DNA of 64,000 nt. Source: Glaciecola sp041380235 (GTDB taxonomy: Bacteria > Pseudomonadota > Gammaproteobacteria > Enterobacterales > Alteromonadaceae). A program made the position numbers and the translations under genes. The stretch covers positions 1 through 64,000 of the forward strand of contig NZ_JBGIYY010000019.1 of assembly GCF_041380235.1 (NCBI RefSeq), in the 5' to 3' direction. The notes beneath the pieces are model-generated. The model saw only the letters and a program-made list of their open reading frames with translations, was not told the origin of the DNA and did not search any database. Below are positions 42,080 to 51,400 of the stretch, in pieces (within the stretch, counting starts at the first letter, position 1; each line of letters begins with the position of its first letter).

Positions 42080-43906
42080 TTAGGGGCAATAAGAAGGGCG
42101 TTGTTTATGGTATTCAATAAAGTGGCAATAATCTGGCCATTGTCTGTTTTCTTGCCAATAGGTGAGCATTCCAACATCTGTGAACAAATTAAGGACCTCT
42201 TCAGAGTTTTTAAAATTAAGCAAGTTTACTGAGTATTCGTATACTAGGTATGATTCTGGATTTAGGTAACCATGGATGAACTTAAAATCTCTAATTTGGC
42301 CATTGCTTAGGTTATTATTTATGCGAACCAATAATTCCTCGAACATACCAGCGCTAAGGGCTAAATTAAAATCAAGAAAGGGCATGTTCCTAATTATGGC
42401 TTTCGCTTCTTCTGTATTCATGGCCATAAGTGCATCGATTACCTGAGCATGTTGAAGGTAGACGGGGTGTTGCTCTAATAGCTCTTCTCGTAAACCGAGA
42501 TAAGCTGAAGTATCTCCTTTCATCATAGCGACCTGAACTTTCAAACTTAAGGCATCAAAGCCTCTATTTTCTCCCAGAGACTCGACAACTTGTGCCTGAG
42601 AATATGTAAGTTCAATATTTCCTTGATGGCTATAAATGATAGCTAAATAGCTATGCATCAAAATCGACAATGGAAAATAATCAAGATGTTTTTCAACAAG
42701 CTTTGCTGCTTTTTCAAAATACCCAATATGCAGGTAAAATTCAGCAAGCTCTCTGACGCATATCACGCAAGCCGGAGCGTATTCAACAGCCGCTTTTAGA
42801 ACCTGTTCATACTCCGCAAGACTAGCCTCAGTCACATTAAAATTATAAGACACAGCCATTGTTACAGGGTGATCAGGTGCTATCGCTTTGGCCTGTTTTA
42901 ATAATAGCTCGTATCGAGTTAGAAATTTTTGTCGCTCTTCAATGTTGGTTTCGTAAAGGCTTAGGCTTCTAATCGCAACGGCTTGTTGAATAAACGCCAT
43001 GACAAAGTCAGACCTTTGGCTCAATATTCTGTCAAGAATTTCAATTGCGTCGTTTAAATTGTCCTGACCTCTTCTATTGATAAGGTATATTGCGTGTTGA
43101 TATTGGACTTGTAAATCTGCAGGCAATTTTACAAATTCAGGGGCTTTCTTCGAGCTATCTATCTTGACTAGAATTTGTGAAAGGTCTTCAGCCATAAGTA
43201 TGCGGTCTGACCGAGTATCAAAATTTCGGATGCCCTGCCAAACTACGAGACCATCGCTGTCGTTTATCTGAATGTTTACAATGTTATTATCGCTAGCGTT
43301 TTGTTGTGCCTTATCTATGATAATTTCGAATTCATTTTCGTTGGCACCGGGGCTAAGAACAATCTTGCTGGGAAAGCCATTTATAGAAAGAACATCCTCT
43401 GCAATATTTTTTGTAAGAGCGCTTGCTTCAACGGTTACGGGATTTGCTTCTGCCACCACCTCTTTTTGAAAAGGGACCAAAGCGACGTAAATCCACCAAG
43501 CGACTAATGCAAATATCATCATGCACGCAATAGTAATATAAGCACCTTGGCTTTTTTCATTATTAACATTAGCCCCTTTATTACTTTGGGTACTGCTCGA
43601 AGTGGCTTTGACCAGCAGTTGATATCCCCTGCCGTGTATTGTTTTTATGTATTGTGGATTTTTAGGACTATCGCCAAAAATCTTGCGTAATTCAGAAATA
43701 CAGCGCGTTAAACTTTCTTCTACCGTAAATCGGCCACTCCACACTATTTGCATGAACTCGTCACGACTAACTACTTGCCCATCTCGCTCGATTAACAAGA
43801 GCAACACAGACATGGTTTTAGGCTCTGTTGTATGTGCATTACCAGATTTCGTATTTGTTACTGTGCGATCTTGGGGATCTATTTCCCAGTGTGCTATTCG
43901 AATCAT
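42080..43906 (-). CDS. CadC/ToxR-like membrane transcriptional regulator with TPR-type sensor
   Basis: A one-component regulator of about 608 residues. The N-terminal winged-helix DNA-binding domain of OmpR type (about 3-100) has VLLLLIERDGQVVSRDEF, SLTRCISELRKIFGD and YIKTIHGRGYQLLV. A single membrane helix near 125-147 (ITIACMMIFALVAWWIYVAL) precedes a periplasmic region of about 450 residues with TPR-like helical repeats (LAEFYLHIGYFEKAAKLVEK). ATG 43906 is chosen; the frame extends to a TTG at 43915. The signal and target genes are unknown. Neighbours that could be targets are the PEP-CTERM-like gene and the export locus. Confidence 0.85.
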   Translation of the reverse strand: MIRIAHWEIDPQDRTVTNTKSGNAHTTEPKTMSVLLLLIERDGQVVSRDEFMQIVWSGRFTVEESLTRCISELRKIFGDSPKNPQYIKTIHGRGYQLLVKATSSSTQSNKGANVNNEKSQGAYITIACMMIFALVAWWIYVALVPFQKEVVAEANPVTVEASALTKNIAEDVLSINGFPSKIVLSPGANENEFEIIIDKAQQNASDNNIVNIQINDSDGLVVWQGIRNFDTRSDRILMAEDLSQILVKIDSSKKAPEFVKLPADLQVQYQHAIYLINRRGQDNLNDAIEILDRILSQRSDFVMAFIQQAVAIRSLSLYETNIEERQKFLTRYELLLKQAKAIAPDHPVTMAVSYNFNVTEASLAEYEQVLKAAVEYAPACVICVRELAEFYLHIGYFEKAAKLVEKHLDYFPLSILMHSYLAIIYSHQGNIELTYSQAQVVESLGENRGFDALSLKVQVAMMKGDTSAYLGLREELLEQHPVYLQHAQVIDALMAMNTEEAKAIIRNMPFLDFNLALSAGMFEELLVRINNNLSNGQIRDFKFIHGYLNPESYLVYEYSVNLLNFKNSEEVLNLFTDVGMLTYWQENRQWPDYCHFIEYHKQRPSYCP

Positions 43907-44104
43907 TATTACCAATTAATATTTACAATCTGTGAGGTTTCATTATTAAGAGCTTAAGCTCATGACACCTTGCCACGAAAGTGTTTTTTGCCAACTGATA
44001 AATAAATTATCAGAATCCTACCGTTAAGTAAAAGAACCCCAATATTTAAGTTGACCTGTTACTATGGGTATTTTTCTTCGGGTCAGTCTTCAGTATGAAA
44101 TAAA

Positions 44105-44235
44105 TCAGAGCTGCCACTTTAGGGCATGGATCAAGCCGCCGTGATTGATGACTTCATGATTCAAAAAGACTTTGACCTTGGCGCTTAACACACGCTGAAT
44201 GCCGTATGCCCTACCTTGGAATTGGCCCTGGCATA
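44105..44235 (-). pseudogene. LysR-type regulator, C-terminal remnant
   Basis: The minus-strand frame ending at TGA 44105-44107 contains GIQRVLSAKVKVFLNHEV, which resembles the last helix of LysR substrate-binding domains (R-LSxKVRVFxDF). Upstream the similarity fades and no start or helix-turn-helix is present. It overlaps the end of the possible small gene at 44211 in another frame. The identification is by eye and weak. Confidence 0.35.
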
Positions 44236-44336
44236 ACGTCGTAAAAATACCAACTAAGGCAAAAGGTAATTAATCCAACAGCCGTGGATACCAATCCGGC
44301 ACAACCAGCAATTAATAAGATTTTAGTTTGAGTCAT
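44211..44336 (-). CDS. Possible 41-residue single-helix membrane peptide
   Basis: A small ATG-to-TAG frame whose product starts MTQTK, has one long hydrophobic helix (ILLIAGCAGLVSTAVGLITF) and ends YDVMPGPIPR. AGG lies a few nt upstream of the ATG. It is divergent from the peptide-export locus at 44700, with a palindromic hairpin (44394-44415) between. There is no double-glycine leader, so it is not an obvious C39 substrate. It could equally be a chance frame in a decaying region. Confidence 0.35.
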   Translation of the reverse strand: MTQTKILLIAGCAGLVSTAVGLITFCLSWYFYDVMPGPIPR

Positions 44337-44393
44337 ATTGCCTAGTTTGTAACGGCCTAAAGCACTCTAGCAAATAAACGAGGCTAAACAGAC

Positions 44394-44415
44394 AAAAAAG
44401 ACAGCTGTCTTTTTT
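44394..44415. terminator. Perfect 22-bp palindrome with A/T tracts
   Basis: AAAAAAGACAG joins directly to CTGTCTTTTTT, giving an 11-bp arm palindrome without a loop. The T-tract on either strand would suit a bidirectional terminator; the short GC core (GACAG/CTGTC) makes it only moderately stable. It could also be a protein-binding site upstream of the HlyD gene. Confidence 0.5.
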
Positions 44416-44479
44416 ATAGGAACGTAAAAAAAATTTGCTGCTTTTTAAATTCATATCATAGACATTACATTCGCTTCTA

Positions 44480-44690
44480 AAGTGCCCCCTCAAAAATGAG
44501 ACACACGCCGATACGCTGTTAATTTTAAGCGCTCCCTAAGCAATGCAGCCAGCATCGGCCTTTGCTAAATGCCCTCTTAAAAACTGGACATAGAGGTGCT
44601 GGCTCTCAATTTTAGTATTTGTTGGCTTCACTGTAACTGCCACCTTTTGCCCAAAGATTTACGCTGAGCTCATCAAAAATTGAGACAGGA
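44480..44690. repeat. Three degenerate direct repeats, about 25 nt each
   Basis: Read on the minus strand, three elements in the same orientation share TGTCTCATTTTTGAGGGGGC-like sequence: 44480-44505 (TGTCTCATTTTTGAGGGG), 44567-44592 (TGTCCAGTTTTTAAGAGGGC) and 44667-44690 (TGTCTCAATTTTTGATGAGC). Spacings are about 87 and 100 nt. They resemble terminal repeats of IS3-type elements, suggesting scars of past insertions; no transposase sequence remains. The family assignment is inference. Confidence 0.4.
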
Positions 44691-44699
44691 TAAGCAAAA

Positions 44700-45959
44700 G
44701 TGAAAGCAAACAACACTTTATACCGAGAGTCAGCCTGGCAAGCTTTAAGTCTTCAGCAGCATGGCCCAGCTTTATTAACACCATCGTTTAGAGCGTGGGT
44801 GATTTGCTCTGCCTTGCTGATTTGGGTGGCGGCAATGATTGCCATGCTAATTAACCATTCTTTTACTGAAAAAACTACCGTCGTAGGCTACATCACGACT
44901 CAACAGCCTAGTGTCTCAATTAGTCCTAAAGAAAGTGTGGGAGTGATCACTCAGGTCTATGTTCAAAATGGTGATACCGTCTCGCAGGGACAGCCTCTGC
45001 TCAGCGTAAAACGGCCTAGCCTTTTGATTATGGGCGAGCAAAACCTTGCAGAACAACTGCTTCAGTTGCAGTATCAACTCCAGCTAATGCAAGACACTCA
45101 GCAAGAACTCGCCTACGAGAACCAGCAGCAACAAGCATTTTTATCTCAGCAGCTCATATCAGCAGAGCGCCAGCATAAAGCCATCACGCAGCAAATGCGA
45201 TATCTGAATCAACGTATTGAGATGGCGCAACTCGATGTACAAAAGCTCGATGGCTTATATGCTCAACAGCTCGTTAGCCTTAATGCATTGAACGCTGCTA
45301 AACAAACTTTGCTTAGTATGCGCCAGCAGCAGGCACAGTTTACTCAGCAACTCTCTGACAATGATATTACGCAAACGCAATTAAGTGCCCAATACGCGAA
45401 GCTAGCGCAACAAGTAGCACAGCAAAGCACCCAAACCGAGCTACAGCAACTTCCTGTCGAACAGCAAATTAAAGATCTCCAGAGTCAGCACAGCTATACC
45501 ATTTACGCCACTCGCGACGGAATAGTCAATAATTTACATGCTCAAGCAGGTGATGACATCGGGCGCTTTAGCGTGTTGTTAAAGCTCGCACACCCTGATC
45601 AAGACATGCAGCTGCAACTAGCGGTACCCGCAAGTGCGGCCGGTTTCATTGGCACTTCGCAAGATGTCCGAGTGCGTTTAGATGCCTTCCCCTATCAAAA
45701 ATACGGTACATTAAACGCGCAGATATCCGAAGTCTCTCAAACTATTACCCTGCCTAACGAAACTCATGCGCATGCCATTTCTATTCAAGAGCCGGTGTTT
45801 ATGGTGCGCGCACGCTTAGTCCAAAACTATATCGCAGCCGAAGGCGAACAAATCCCCTTAAAAGAAGGAATGACTGTGCAGGCTGACGTGGTTCTGTCGG
45901 AGCGTTCATTGTTTGAATGGTTGCTCTCTCCGCTGTATAGCATGAAAGGGAGTTTGTAA
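44700..45959 (+). CDS. HlyD-family secretion adaptor of a peptide exporter
   Basis: A 419-residue membrane-fusion protein. It has one N-terminal membrane helix at about 32-52 (VICSALLIWVAAMIAMLI), a lipoyl half-motif (VGVITQVYVQNGDTVSQGQP), a very Gln-rich alpha-hairpin coiled coil (about 110-260), the second lipoyl half (YATRDGIVNNLHAQAGDDIG) and a beta-barrel end. It should link the ABC transporter encoded next to it with an outer-membrane TolC-type channel encoded elsewhere. The start is GTG 44700 with AGGATAAG upstream; the stop overlaps the ABC gene by 1 nt (TAATG), so the two are coupled. Confidence 0.9.
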   Translation: MKANNTLYRESAWQALSLQQHGPALLTPSFRAWVICSALLIWVAAMIAMLINHSFTEKTTVVGYITTQQPSVSISPKESVGVITQVYVQNGDTVSQGQPLLSVKRPSLLIMGEQNLAEQLLQLQYQLQLMQDTQQELAYENQQQQAFLSQQLISAERQHKAITQQMRYLNQRIEMAQLDVQKLDGLYAQQLVSLNALNAAKQTLLSMRQQQAQFTQQLSDNDITQTQLSAQYAKLAQQVAQQSTQTELQQLPVEQQIKDLQSQHSYTIYATRDGIVNNLHAQAGDDIGRFSVLLKLAHPDQDMQLQLAVPASAAGFIGTSQDVRVRLDAFPYQKYGTLNAQISEVSQTITLPNETHAHAISIQEPVFMVRARLVQNYIAAEGEQIPLKEGMTVQADVVLSERSLFEWLLSPLYSMKGSL

Positions 45960-48163
45960 TGAATACACAAAGTCTATCTCACCAAAACATCACCCGCGCA
46001 TTGCACTTCAGCTCTTTTAGACGTTTCAAGTTGGTGATGCAAAATGAAGCCAACGAGTGCGCAATGGCATGCCTAACCATGATTGCTAACTTCTATGGAA
46101 ACGGCATTAGTCTGTCGCAGCTGCGCCTGGATTTAAACAACGACGGTCAAGGCGTAACGCTGAAAACCATTATTGAACAAGCCGCACGTATTGGCATGTC
46201 GTCACGCCCCTTAAAAGTCCCCTTAGAGGAGCTTGACAAACTGCAGCGTCCCGCCATTTTGCATTGGAATTTTTCACACTTTGTGGTGCTCACAAAGGTT
46301 AGCCGCAAAGGTATATATATTGCCGACCCAGCCCTCGGTAAACGATTCGTACCAATCAAAGAAGTCGATCAAAGTTTTACCGGAGTGGCACTTGAGCTGA
46401 GCCCTAATCAAGACTTTACCAAGGTAAAACCAGAGCATGGCCTGCGTCTCCGTGACTTTGCAAAAAACGTGATCGGCATAAAACGTCAATTATTGATACT
46501 GCTTGGCTTATCACTGCTGCTGCAGCTGTTTGCCGTAGCGTCACCGTTTTATATGCAAACGGTAGTCGATGAGGTGCTCATTAAAGCAGACAAAGCTCTG
46601 CTAATGGCACTGGCCATGGGTTTTGCTTTGCTGCTTATTATCGATACCGCTACGCAGTTTTTACGCGAGCGTGTCATGTTGGCGTTTTCAATGCGTTTTA
46701 GCTTGATTTTATCATCAAGCGTATTTTCGCATTTGCTTTCATTACCAGTCCCCTATTTTATTCGACGGCACATGGGTGACATTGTTAGTCGCTTTGATTC
46801 AGTGCAGCACATTCGCGAGTTGATCACGTCGGGAATTGTGACAGCCATTATTGATGGTCTGATGGCTCTCATTACCCTAGCCGTAATGCTCGCATACTCT
46901 TTTAAGCTTACTTTGGTGGTAATTGTCGTAGTGATATTTTACAGCCTGCTGCGCTGGCTATTCTTTTACCCAGTGCGCCGACTTAACAAAGAGACCCTCT
47001 ATGCTGATGCCGAACAGCAAAGCTATTTCATGCAAAGTATTAGGGCCATTCGTACGTTAAAATTAGGCAACGCCACAAATGCCTCGCATGCTAAATGGCT
47101 GAATAAATTTACCGTTGCCATGAACAAACGCATTCATCTGGCTAGGTGGAATATTCGTTTTACCACTATTAATAAGCTGATGTTTGGGATAGAAAACTTA
47201 GCCGTTGTCTATTTAGCTGCGTTGCTAGTGCTTGAACAAAGCCTAAGCGTCGGCATGCTGTTTGCCTTTGTTAGCTATAAAACTCGCTTTGTCGAATCCA
47301 TGAGCAGCTTAATTGATACGTGGATCGAATTTAAAATGCTGAGCGTTCACCTTCAGCGCGTCTCTGATATTTTACTCAGCAAGCCAGAATTGACTCATCA
47401 ACTACAGGCTCAACAATCTTTGCGGGTAGCAACACTTGCCAACAAAAATGCAGAGCAAGGTGCTGATGACACTGCAGCACTCACAGCAACTGCGCATATT
47501 GACGTGAGAGCGCTCAGCTACCGGTATGGCGCTGATTTGCCCTATGTTTTTGAAAATGTCAATTTCAGGCTAAATGCAGGCGAAAGTCTTGCCATTATTG
47601 GCCCAAGCGGCTGCGGAAAGTCTACCTTACTGAACTGTTTGCTAGGCTTACTAGAGGCCAACAGTGGTCATATTTTTATCAATGGTCTGAAACTTCGCCC
47701 TGAAAACCGCAGTGCACACGGTATCGCTGCAGTGCTGCAAGATGACCAACTTCTCTCGGGCAGTATTCTCGAAAACATCAGTCAATTTGAAGACAACATC
47801 AACATCGAAAAAGCGGTGATGTGCGCACAAATCGCCTGCATTCATGACGATATCATGAACATGACTATGCAGTATCAATCCACTATTGGGGATATGGGAG
47901 ATGCGCTCAGCGGCGGTCAAAAGCAGCGCTTATTGATCGCTCGGGCTTTATATCAGGAGCCTCAACTGTTGCTGCTCGACGAAGCGAGTAGTCATTTAGA
48001 CTCAGCCACCGAGCAACAGCTCAATGCACACTTAAGCCAATTAAAGATAAGCAAAATTATGATTGCGCATCGCAGCGAAACCATCGCTAGTGCGCAACAT
48101 ATCATCAAGCTGTCAAAAACCGGCGTTCAATACATCGAACGACGCGGGCGACAGCAAAACTAG
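45959..48163 (+). CDS. C39-peptidase-containing ABC transporter (bacteriocin/RiPP type)
   Basis: A 734-residue exporter. The N-terminal C39 peptidase has a complete active site: oxyanion Gln28 and Cys34 (QNEANECAMACLTMI), His107 (NFSHFVVL) and Asp123 (IADPALGKRF). A six-helix membrane domain follows at about 165-450. The C-terminal ATPase has Walker A at 548 (GPSGCGKS), signature LSGGQKQR and Walker B LLLLDEASS. Such proteins cut a leader after a double-glycine motif and export the core peptide through HlyD and TolC. The active site is intact, so a processed substrate should exist; none is seen next to the locus. Confidence 0.93.
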   Translation: MNTQSLSHQNITRALHFSSFRRFKLVMQNEANECAMACLTMIANFYGNGISLSQLRLDLNNDGQGVTLKTIIEQAARIGMSSRPLKVPLEELDKLQRPAILHWNFSHFVVLTKVSRKGIYIADPALGKRFVPIKEVDQSFTGVALELSPNQDFTKVKPEHGLRLRDFAKNVIGIKRQLLILLGLSLLLQLFAVASPFYMQTVVDEVLIKADKALLMALAMGFALLLIIDTATQFLRERVMLAFSMRFSLILSSSVFSHLLSLPVPYFIRRHMGDIVSRFDSVQHIRELITSGIVTAIIDGLMALITLAVMLAYSFKLTLVVIVVVIFYSLLRWLFFYPVRRLNKETLYADAEQQSYFMQSIRAIRTLKLGNATNASHAKWLNKFTVAMNKRIHLARWNIRFTTINKLMFGIENLAVVYLAALLVLEQSLSVGMLFAFVSYKTRFVESMSSLIDTWIEFKMLSVHLQRVSDILLSKPELTHQLQAQQSLRVATLANKNAEQGADDTAALTATAHIDVRALSYRYGADLPYVFENVNFRLNAGESLAIIGPSGCGKSTLLNCLLGLLEANSGHIFINGLKLRPENRSAHGIAAVLQDDQLLSGSILENISQFEDNINIEKAVMCAQIACIHDDIMNMTMQYQSTIGDMGDALSGGQKQRLLIARALYQEPQLLLLDEASSHLDSATEQQLNAHLSQLKISKIMIAHRSETIASAQHIIKLSKTGVQYIERRGRQQN

Positions 48164-48194
48164 CAACGCTATATGACAAATAAAGGAGATATTT

Positions 48195-48416
48195 ATGTCA
48201 TTTTTAAAACATAGAGAAGTATTGTCAAACCGTGAAAAGCAAATCGCCGAGAAAATCTTGGAGGGCTTGCCTAACAAGGTAATTGCTAATCAGCTATTTA
48301 TCAGCGAGCGTACCGTCAAGTTTCACTGCCACAATATCTATCGCAAACTTGAGATAAGAAACCGCTATTCGCTAATGGCAATTTACTATCAAGATATGAT
48401 GGGACAAGCTGCTTGA
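48195..48416 (+). CDS. Stand-alone LuxR-type HTH regulator (73 residues)
   Basis: A 73-residue protein that is essentially only a LuxR/GerE DNA-binding domain: LSNREKQIAEKILEGLPNKV, then IANQLFISERTVKFHCHNIY and RKLEIRNR. There is no receiver or autoinducer domain. AAAGGAG lies 8 nt upstream of the ATG. It follows the exporter by 31 nt and is probably in its operon, acting as a local regulator of export or of the unseen peptide (inference). Confidence 0.88.
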   Translation: MSFLKHREVLSNREKQIAEKILEGLPNKVIANQLFISERTVKFHCHNIYRKLEIRNRYSLMAIYYQDMMGQAA

Positions 48417-48449
48417 CCCTTAGTTTTTCGGATAGTAATTTAAGGCTAG

Positions 48450-48498
48450 GCGCATTTTCGCTGGTAAAGTGCTTTTTGCTAAACAGCGTAAAATGCGC
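48450..48498. terminator. Hairpin between export operon and tamB (convergent)
   Basis: GCGCATTTTCGCTG (48450-48463) pairs with CAGCGTAAAATGCGC (48484-48498) apart from one bulged base. The loop is 20 nt and includes a CTTTTTG stretch. It sits directly at the tamB stop and probably ends both transcripts. The lack of a terminal T-tract makes the class uncertain. Confidence 0.5.
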
Positions 48499-48499
48499 G

Positions 48500-51400
48500 C
48501 TAGTCTGCCTGTCCTCGTGAAATCTGATAAAACAAATCTACCGCACTGGAGGCACCACTTTTTGCCTCAATAAATAACTGCGGCATAATTTGATATTTCA
48601 ATATCACTTCACTGGCTTGGTCTAACACACCAATACCATAGGTAATTTGAATGTCCTCAGCGATTCGACCGGTTATTTGCACCTGAGAGTTGTCGCCAGC
48701 GCCGGCGGTTTGCATATTTAGCGAATCAAAGCCTAAGGCATCCCCTAATTGTCCTAATCTGTTTTCACTGCGTCCTACCCCAAAACTCACTAGCGCGTTA
48801 ATCAACGCTGTTTCGGTACTCGAACCGGCATTCGCCCCTCTGGTACTGAGGTCTCTACCTTGCAGTAGATATGAAAGTTGTTTCGCTTGCGTCATCGGCG
48901 GTTCAGAAAATAGCTCAACTCTTGGGACTACAGGGTTGCCCGTAACGTGCAAGCCAGCAATCACGTCGCCCTCAGTATTGAGGGGATTGCGGATTGCCCG
49001 AATATCAAATTGCGGCAAACTTGGCTCGCCATTAAAGAATATCTTCCCAGCTCTGATCACGAGCATTTGACCGTAGGCCTCATAGCTGCCATCTAATACA
49101 TTTACTTGTCCGTTTAGGGTCGTACGCATGGGCTGAAAAGAATCATCTGTAGTACTGCGTTTTTGTTCAAGATTAAAGCTTAAATCTCCTGATAATGTCG
49201 CTTCCAGGTCGAGCGCATCGACTGTTACAAAGCCCCTTTTCGCTTTATCTATTTGAATGTTTAAATCAATATCCATGGCTAAGGGAACAACGGGCTCAGG
49301 AGTTTTTTGACCAATAATTATGGTATCTGACGAAGGCATTCTGGCATTTTCAGGTAGCTCCTCAACTTTGATTTGTGCGCTTGGGATCGCTACCACCCCT
49401 TTTAACATTAAATCGCTTGGCGATATCTTAAACGTTAAATCGGGTGATATTTGCGCTTTACTGTTACTAAAAGCAAATTGCATATCTTTGCCACTTAGCG
49501 AGCCACTTATGCTAAAGGGAGCGGCGAAGGTAACATCGGCATTATATGTGCCTGTTCCTTTGCCTAGCTGAAAGCTGCCCTGCATTGATGCCATCTGCCC
49601 GGCAAAAATCATCGTATGATTGAAATCGCTCAGCGGATAAGTGTAAGCATCGAGGATGAGCTCTCCTGAACTGACCGTTAACTGGCCGTTTAAGACAGGC
49701 TCGATTAATGGTCCATCAAAGCCTATGTCAGCATTGACCATGCCCAGTATGCTCTGCGTGCTCGGAATAAAGCGCTGAAATAAGTTAAGATCAAAATTAT
49801 CAATGACCAGCCGTCCGACATGATTACGTTGCTCTGGCCTCAAATCAAGTTGTGAACGTAAACCAACGATACCGGTTCTCTCACTTCCCGCGTGAACAAC
49901 TGTGCTAAGTGTTTCGTTTTCTACCGTAAAATTAGCGATGATCGCGGTTAAATCAAGGGTATGCCTAGTTGTTTCTAAAACACCGCCAATAATATTGTTA
50001 TATGCTTTTAGGTTGAGACCCTTTGCTTTTGAATAATGAACAGTGACATTGCCTTTTAAGGGTAAAGAAGTATCTGGCAAGACCATCTCTGGAGTGTAAT
50101 GGCGAGGAATGCTGGCGATATCATAGGCAATATCAAGTAAGCCAGTGCCGATATCATCCGCGAAATTTAGATCGCTAAAACAAATACTGTCTTTGGCATT
50201 TTCTGCGATCCAGCAGTGGTCGCCCAAACTGTAAGATTTGGCGGTGACGTTGGCAACAATCGCGGCTGCATTGTCGATAGTCAATGTCGAAAACGGTAAC
50301 CGTATTTCACCCGCTAGCCATCTGCCCCGCCAGCGAGTGACCTGCTCATTTAACCTTAGGCCTCCGGTAAAAGTATTACTCGCTGAAAAATCTTTTGTTT
50401 GCACATTTAAGCTGACTCTGTGTTCGTCTTGATTACCGCTTGCTCTAATATTAGATGAGTTGACTACAAAGGTATCAATCGCAAGTTCCGCAATATTGAT
50501 TTCTAAAGCAACTGAATAATTGTTGTTTGCGTCTATAGTTAAATCGATATTGGCCTGTTCTAAACCAATATTATCGTATAATAAAGCGGTAACACTCGAT
50601 ACCAAAGCAATCTTCGGCGCGCTCAAACTGCCGCTCATGCTGCCCTCTAGCTCAATTGCACCTGCCAGGTCTTTATCAAACTGACTGGCATCGGGAACGT
50701 CAGCGCTAAAGCTAAGCTGGCCCATAGTTGCCAACATATCTTCAGTATTTAAGCGCAGGTATTGTGTATGTGGAAGCGTAAATTTACCGCTGGCATTGAG
50801 CTTGCTGTCGGCTTGGTCAAAGGCCAATTGCTTGATATGTATAACACCATTTTTTGAGATACTGACATCACACTTGGCCGACAGCGGAAAACCCGCAAAA
50901 CTGCCCTTGAGGTTTTTACAGATAAGCTCTCCACGCATCCACTTTTCGGTAAATTCGTGTGTCAAAGAGAGTTGACCATTAATGTTTGATGCTAAGTCAG
51001 GATTGAAAATACCCAAATTTAAGGCATTCAAACTCAGTTTTAAGTCAGACATAATCGCCAGAGGATTGGGACTGGCTTTTAATGTTTCTAGTCCAGTGTT
51101 CCCAGAAAGAGAGACCTTGCCAAGCTGACCGTCTGTTACAAACTTTTCGATGGCCATACTTTGTTTAGCCGGTGAGATGATTGCCAATAAAGATAAACTC
51201 GACAGCCCTGTTTCCGCAGATACCGAGCTAATCAGCTCGGTTTGAACAGATATGCGGTAGGACTGCCAATCTCCGTCAATACTGAATGAAGCACGGCTAA
51301 GGTCAATATTAAAATCAGCCTCTAAAAAAAGCTTTAAGGGTGAAAGCTCCTCAATATTGCCCGCAAATACAATTGGAAACTCAGACGCAGCCCAGTCACC

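Larger units (their letters stand above)
44337..44699. other. Intergenic region upstream of the export locus, with decayed repeats
   Basis: It contains a perfect palindrome at 44394-44415 and three related short repeats (44480-44505, 44567-44592, 44667-44690). The only plus-strand frames are very short (7 and 16 codons) with no double-glycine leader. The HlyD promoter must lie here, but no clear -35/-10 pair stands out. Confidence 0.5.

Noticed and set aside
44121..44190. Short plus-strand frame (MDQAAVIDDFMIQKDFDLGA) as a possible exporter substrate
   Set aside because: No ribosome site, no leader-type GG motif, and the opposite strand has a LysR-like remnant that explains the composition.
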